Source of the DNA: an uncultured Actinomycetes bacterium
Lineage (GTDB): Bacteria > Actinomycetota > Thermoleophilia > Gaiellales > F1-60-MAGs149
Reading direction: 5' to 3'
DNA length: 8,497 nucleotides
Assembly: GCA_903960645.1 (NCBI GenBank)
Contig: CAJCBN010000179.1
Coordinates: forward strand, 1-8,497
The position numbers were made by a program, and so were the translations under genes. Shown piece by piece: positions 6,260 to 8,497 of this stretch. The number at the start of each line of letters is the position of its first letter. Within the stretch, counting starts at the first letter, position 1. Below the pieces are notes generated by a model, which did no database searches, had not been told where the DNA came from, and saw nothing but the letters and a program-made list of their open reading frames with translations.

Positions 6260-6733
6260 TCAGTCGGGGCGCGAGAGCGTGATCGCAATTGCCCGCGCCA
6301 GCGACGCGCGCAGCGCCGGGTCGGTGGTCGCGGCGGCGAGCTCGTCGGCACGCGCCTGGGCCGCCGGCTGGATCACGATCGGCTCGTGCACGATCGGCTC
6401 CGGCGCAACGCTGATCGGTCCGATCTCGACCTTCATCGCGGTGGGCCCGGCGCCCGCCAGCCGCTCGTCGAGCTTGCGGAGGATCGTGCGCTGCTCGAGC
6501 GTCAACGCGTGCACCCAGGAGGCGTCGGCGGCGTGCACGATCAGTGTCCCGTCGCGGGCGATGCGCGCCGGCTGGGCGACGCGGGCCAGGGCCTCCCCCA
6601 CCACGGCGGCCCAGACGTCGGCGATGCGGCGCACGGGCCCGAGGTCGCCCGGCATCGAGTTCGCGATGTTCCCGCCCAGCGCCGCCGGCATGCGCAGCGC
6701 GGCCTTGGGGTCGCGGCGGCGACCCTCGCTCAC
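6260..6733 (-). CDS. dciA: DciA-type helicase loader / DUF721 protein
   Basis: This 157-residue protein has the DUF721 core: W41-xx-VVG at 41-46, then a strand pair with DGTLIV (61-66) and ASWVHALTLEQ (71-81), then a helix ILRKLDERLAG (84-94). DciA is the ancestral bacterial loader or operator of the replicative helicase DnaB, found where DnaC/DnaI are absent; its place between recF and gyrB is the classic actinobacterial one. The GTG start at 6733 overlaps the recF stop in GTGA, which implies translational coupling. Longer in-frame extension upstream would lie inside recF and is rejected. After the core comes a Pro/Val-rich linker with a tandem EPIV (112-115, 117-120) and a C-terminal alanine-rich helix of about 30 residues. 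A 75-nt gap follows, then the secreted-protein gene rather than gyrB. The family call is firm; biochemical function is inferred from family and location. Confidence 0.88.
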   Translation of the reverse strand: MSEGRRRDPKAALRMPAALGGNIANSMPGDLGPVRRIADVWAAVVGEALARVAQPARIARDGTLIVHAADASWVHALTLEQRTILRKLDERLAGAGPTAMKVEIGPISVAPEPIVHEPIVIQPAAQARADELAAATTDPALRASLARAIAITLSRPD

Positions 6734-7791
6734 ACCAGCACCTCGAGGGCATGGACGGCGTCGGCGAGGTCGTCGACACCGTCGGCACCTGTGGCCGTCA
6801 GCAGCACCTGGCCGTGCTGGCGGCCAAGCTCGACGAGCCGCGTACGGCGATCGCGATCCAGCTCGGACAGCACGTCGTCGAGCAGGAGCAGCGGCGGCTC
6901 GCCACGCGTCTCGGCGATCAGCGCCGCCTGCGCCAGCAGGAAGGCCAGCACGAGCGTGCGCTGCTCGCCCTGGGAGGCGCTGCGTCGCGCGTCGCGCGCA
7001 TCGAGCTCGACGGCGAGGTCGTCCAGATGCGGGCCGACGCCCGTGGTCTGGCGCTCGATGTCCTCGCGGCGGCGCGCCCGTAGCGCCTCCAGGAGCACAG
7101 GCGCGTCGCCGGGCAACGACGGCTCGTAGCGGAGGCCACCGGGCTGCGGCGAGCCAAGCAGCTCCACTCGCTCCTGGAAGAGCGGTGCGAGGCGCTCGAT
7201 CAGGCGCTCCCGTGCCTCGGTGATCAGCGCGCCATGATCGGCCAGCAGGCGGTCCCAGGGGTCGAGCTCGTCCTCGCTGCCCTCGCGGCGGCGGACACGG
7301 CGGAGCACGGCGTTGCGCTGCTCCATCGTCTGGCGATAGGCGCGCTCGTGCTCCTCGAAGCGCGGCCACGCGCCTTCGATTGCGCGATCCATGGCCACGC
7401 GACGCACGCTCGGACCGCGCTTGACGAGGTCGAGCACGTCGGGGATGAAGACGACGGCCGCCCAGCGTTCTCGTAGCGTCCGTCCATCGACCTGCACGCC
7501 GTCCAGCTCGAGGGTGCGTGAGCCCCGAGTCAGCCGCACCCGTGTAGTGGAGGCCGCACCGCCGGCCTCGCCCTCGACGCGTACGCCGAGCTCGTCGGCG
7601 CCGTCGCGGATCATGCGGCTGTCGGCGGTGGGCCGCAGCCCGCTTCCGGTCGTGCCGAGGTGGACGGCCTCGAGCAGCGAGGTCTTGCCCGAGCCGTTTG
7701 GCCCAACGATCGCGGTGACGCCCGCGACGGGACGCAGCTCGGCCGCGCCGTGGCAGCGGAGGTCCGCGACCCGGAGCAGGTCGACGCGCAT
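6730..7791 (-). CDS. recF: DNA replication and repair protein RecF
   Basis: RecF is an ABC-type ATPase of the SMC/Rad50 group. With RecO and RecR it loads RecA at single-strand gaps and helps stalled forks restart. The 353-residue length is close to the family norm. Visible motifs: Walker A GPNGSGKTS at 30-38, the RecF-typical FIPD (115-118) followed by KRGPSVRR (124-131), the ABC signature SxxQGEQR ending at 278, and Walker B LLLLDDVLSELD at 301-312. The ATG at 7791 begins 4 nt after the dnaN stop, with no good Shine-Dalgarno site, so translation probably depends on ribosomes finishing dnaN. The end overlaps dciA by 4 nt. All ATPase motifs are intact, so the protein is expected to be functional. 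Confidence 0.97.
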   Translation of the reverse strand: MRVDLLRVADLRCHGAAELRPVAGVTAIVGPNGSGKTSLLEAVHLGTTGSGLRPTADSRMIRDGADELGVRVEGEAGGAASTTRVRLTRGSRTLELDGVQVDGRTLRERWAAVVFIPDVLDLVKRGPSVRRVAMDRAIEGAWPRFEEHERAYRQTMEQRNAVLRRVRRREGSEDELDPWDRLLADHGALITEARERLIERLAPLFQERVELLGSPQPGGLRYEPSLPGDAPVLLEALRARRREDIERQTTGVGPHLDDLAVELDARDARRSASQGEQRTLVLAFLLAQAALIAETRGEPPLLLLDDVLSELDRDRRTRLVELGRQHGQVLLTATGADGVDDLADAVHALEVLV

Positions 7792-7795
7792 CGGC

Positions 7796-8497
7796 TCAGA
7801 TGCGGATCGGCATGATCACGTACCAGAAGGTCCCGTCCACGCTCTCGAGCAGGGCCGGACGCAGCGAGGAGATCAGGCTGAGCTTGACCTCGTCACCGGG
7901 CACGCTCTCGATGCCGTCGCGCAGGAACTCATGGTTGAACCCGATCTCGATCGTCTCGGTGCCGGTGGCGGCGACCGGGATGGACTCGGCGCCTTCGGCG
8001 ACATCGGCGGTACGCGCCTGCAGGCTCAGCTGACCCGGGGCGAGCTCAACGCGAACGGGCGTATTTTGACGCACGACGATGCCGACGCGGCGCACGACCT
8101 CGAGGAGCTCGTCCTTGGCGATCGTGGCCGACTGCTCGATGCCGTCGGGCTTGAGTGCGGTGAAGTTCGGGAACTGCCCCTCGATGCGGCGCACGCTCAG
8201 CCAGATGCCGCCGATGCCGAACGTGACCAGGCCCTCGCCGATGGCGACGCTGAGTGGCGCTCCGCCGGTGCCCGCCAGGCGGACGACCTCTTCGAGTGCC
8301 TTGATCGGGATGATCGCCTCGACAGCCTCCGGCGGTGCCTTGGAGAGTTGGGCCTCGGCGACGGCCAGCCGATAGGAATCGGTGGCGGCCATCGTGATGC
8401 GGTCGGACTCAAAGCGCACGAGCGCTCCGGTCAGAACCGGGCGGCTCTCGTCGCGAGAGGCGGCGCGCTTGATGCGTCCAACCACCTCACCAAAGAC
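7796..8497 (-). CDS. dnaN: DNA polymerase III beta sliding clamp (partial, N-terminus cut by window edge)
   Basis: This is the C-terminal 233 residues of the ring-shaped clamp that tethers DNA polymerase III to DNA and recruits repair proteins. The open frame enters at the right edge and ends with TGA at 7798-7796. The visible part covers domains II and III. Domain II shows RPVLTGALVRF and the hallmark MAATDSYRLAVAE. Further on come VRRIEGQFPNF and the family-typical terminus YVIMPIRI, which lines the protein-binding pocket. About 130 residues of domain I lie outside the window. The GTG at 8485 is an internal valine codon, not the start: the reading continues upstream through VFGEV with good family agreement. 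It is the first gene in the window of a packed dnaN-recF-dciA group; dnaA and the origin would be expected further to the right. Confidence 0.97.
   Translation of the reverse strand, partial: VFGEVVGRIKRAASRDESRPVLTGALVRFESDRITMAATDSYRLAVAEAQLSKAPPEAVEAIIPIKALEEVVRLAGTGGAPLSVAIGEGLVTFGIGGIWLSVRRIEGQFPNFTALKPDGIEQSATIAKDELLEVVRRVGIVVRQNTPVRVELAPGQLSLQARTADVAEGAESIPVAATGTETIEIGFNHEFLRDGIESVPGDEVKLSLISSLRPALLESVDGTFWYVIMPIRI

Noticed and set aside
1..8497. A wholly new multi-gene system, mobile element, CRISPR array or RNA gene
   Set aside because: All genes but one belong to the standard replication/gyrase cluster, and no terminal repeats, transposase, spaced direct repeats, tRNA or rRNA signatures were seen on either strand.

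Overview
The window is the replication/gyrase cluster of a high-GC bacterium, read entirely on the minus strand. From the right edge leftwards the order is dnaN (5' part missing) - recF - dciA (DUF721) - a large secreted-protein gene - gyrB - gyrA (3' part missing). The order dnaN-recF-dciA-gyrB-gyrA is the usual arrangement next to the chromosomal origin in Actinomycetota. High GC, GTG starts and the DciA gene support that phylum. The secreted protein (a beta-propeller-like repeat region followed by a C-terminal two-cysteine beta domain) and the long form of GyrB make a deep-branching class such as Thermoleophilia my best guess. That class assignment is inference.

Right part (about 6260-8497): dnaN, recF and dciA are packed with a 4-nt gap and a 4-nt overlap, and read as one translationally coupled unit. 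It makes the sliding clamp, the RecFOR gap-repair ATPase and the DnaB-helicase loader DciA. Middle (4412-6184): a 590-residue exported protein of unknown function breaks the usual dciA-gyrB adjacency. It has its own possible -10 box, a clear ribosome binding site and a hairpin after its stop. Left part (1-4411): a 234-bp intergenic region with a putative gyrB promoter leads into gyrB and gyrA. These overlap by 8 nt and encode the two subunits of DNA gyrase, which removes the positive supercoils made by the replication machinery encoded alongside.

No mobile element, CRISPR array, tRNA, rRNA or defence system is visible. The points most worth a second look are gyrase residues that differ from the usual state on both sides of the quinolone pocket (Gln at GyrA position 83 and Asn at GyrB position 426, E. 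coli numbering), an altered GyrA box, an E. coli-like long insert in the GyrB Toprim region, and the secreted repeat protein inside the replication cluster.
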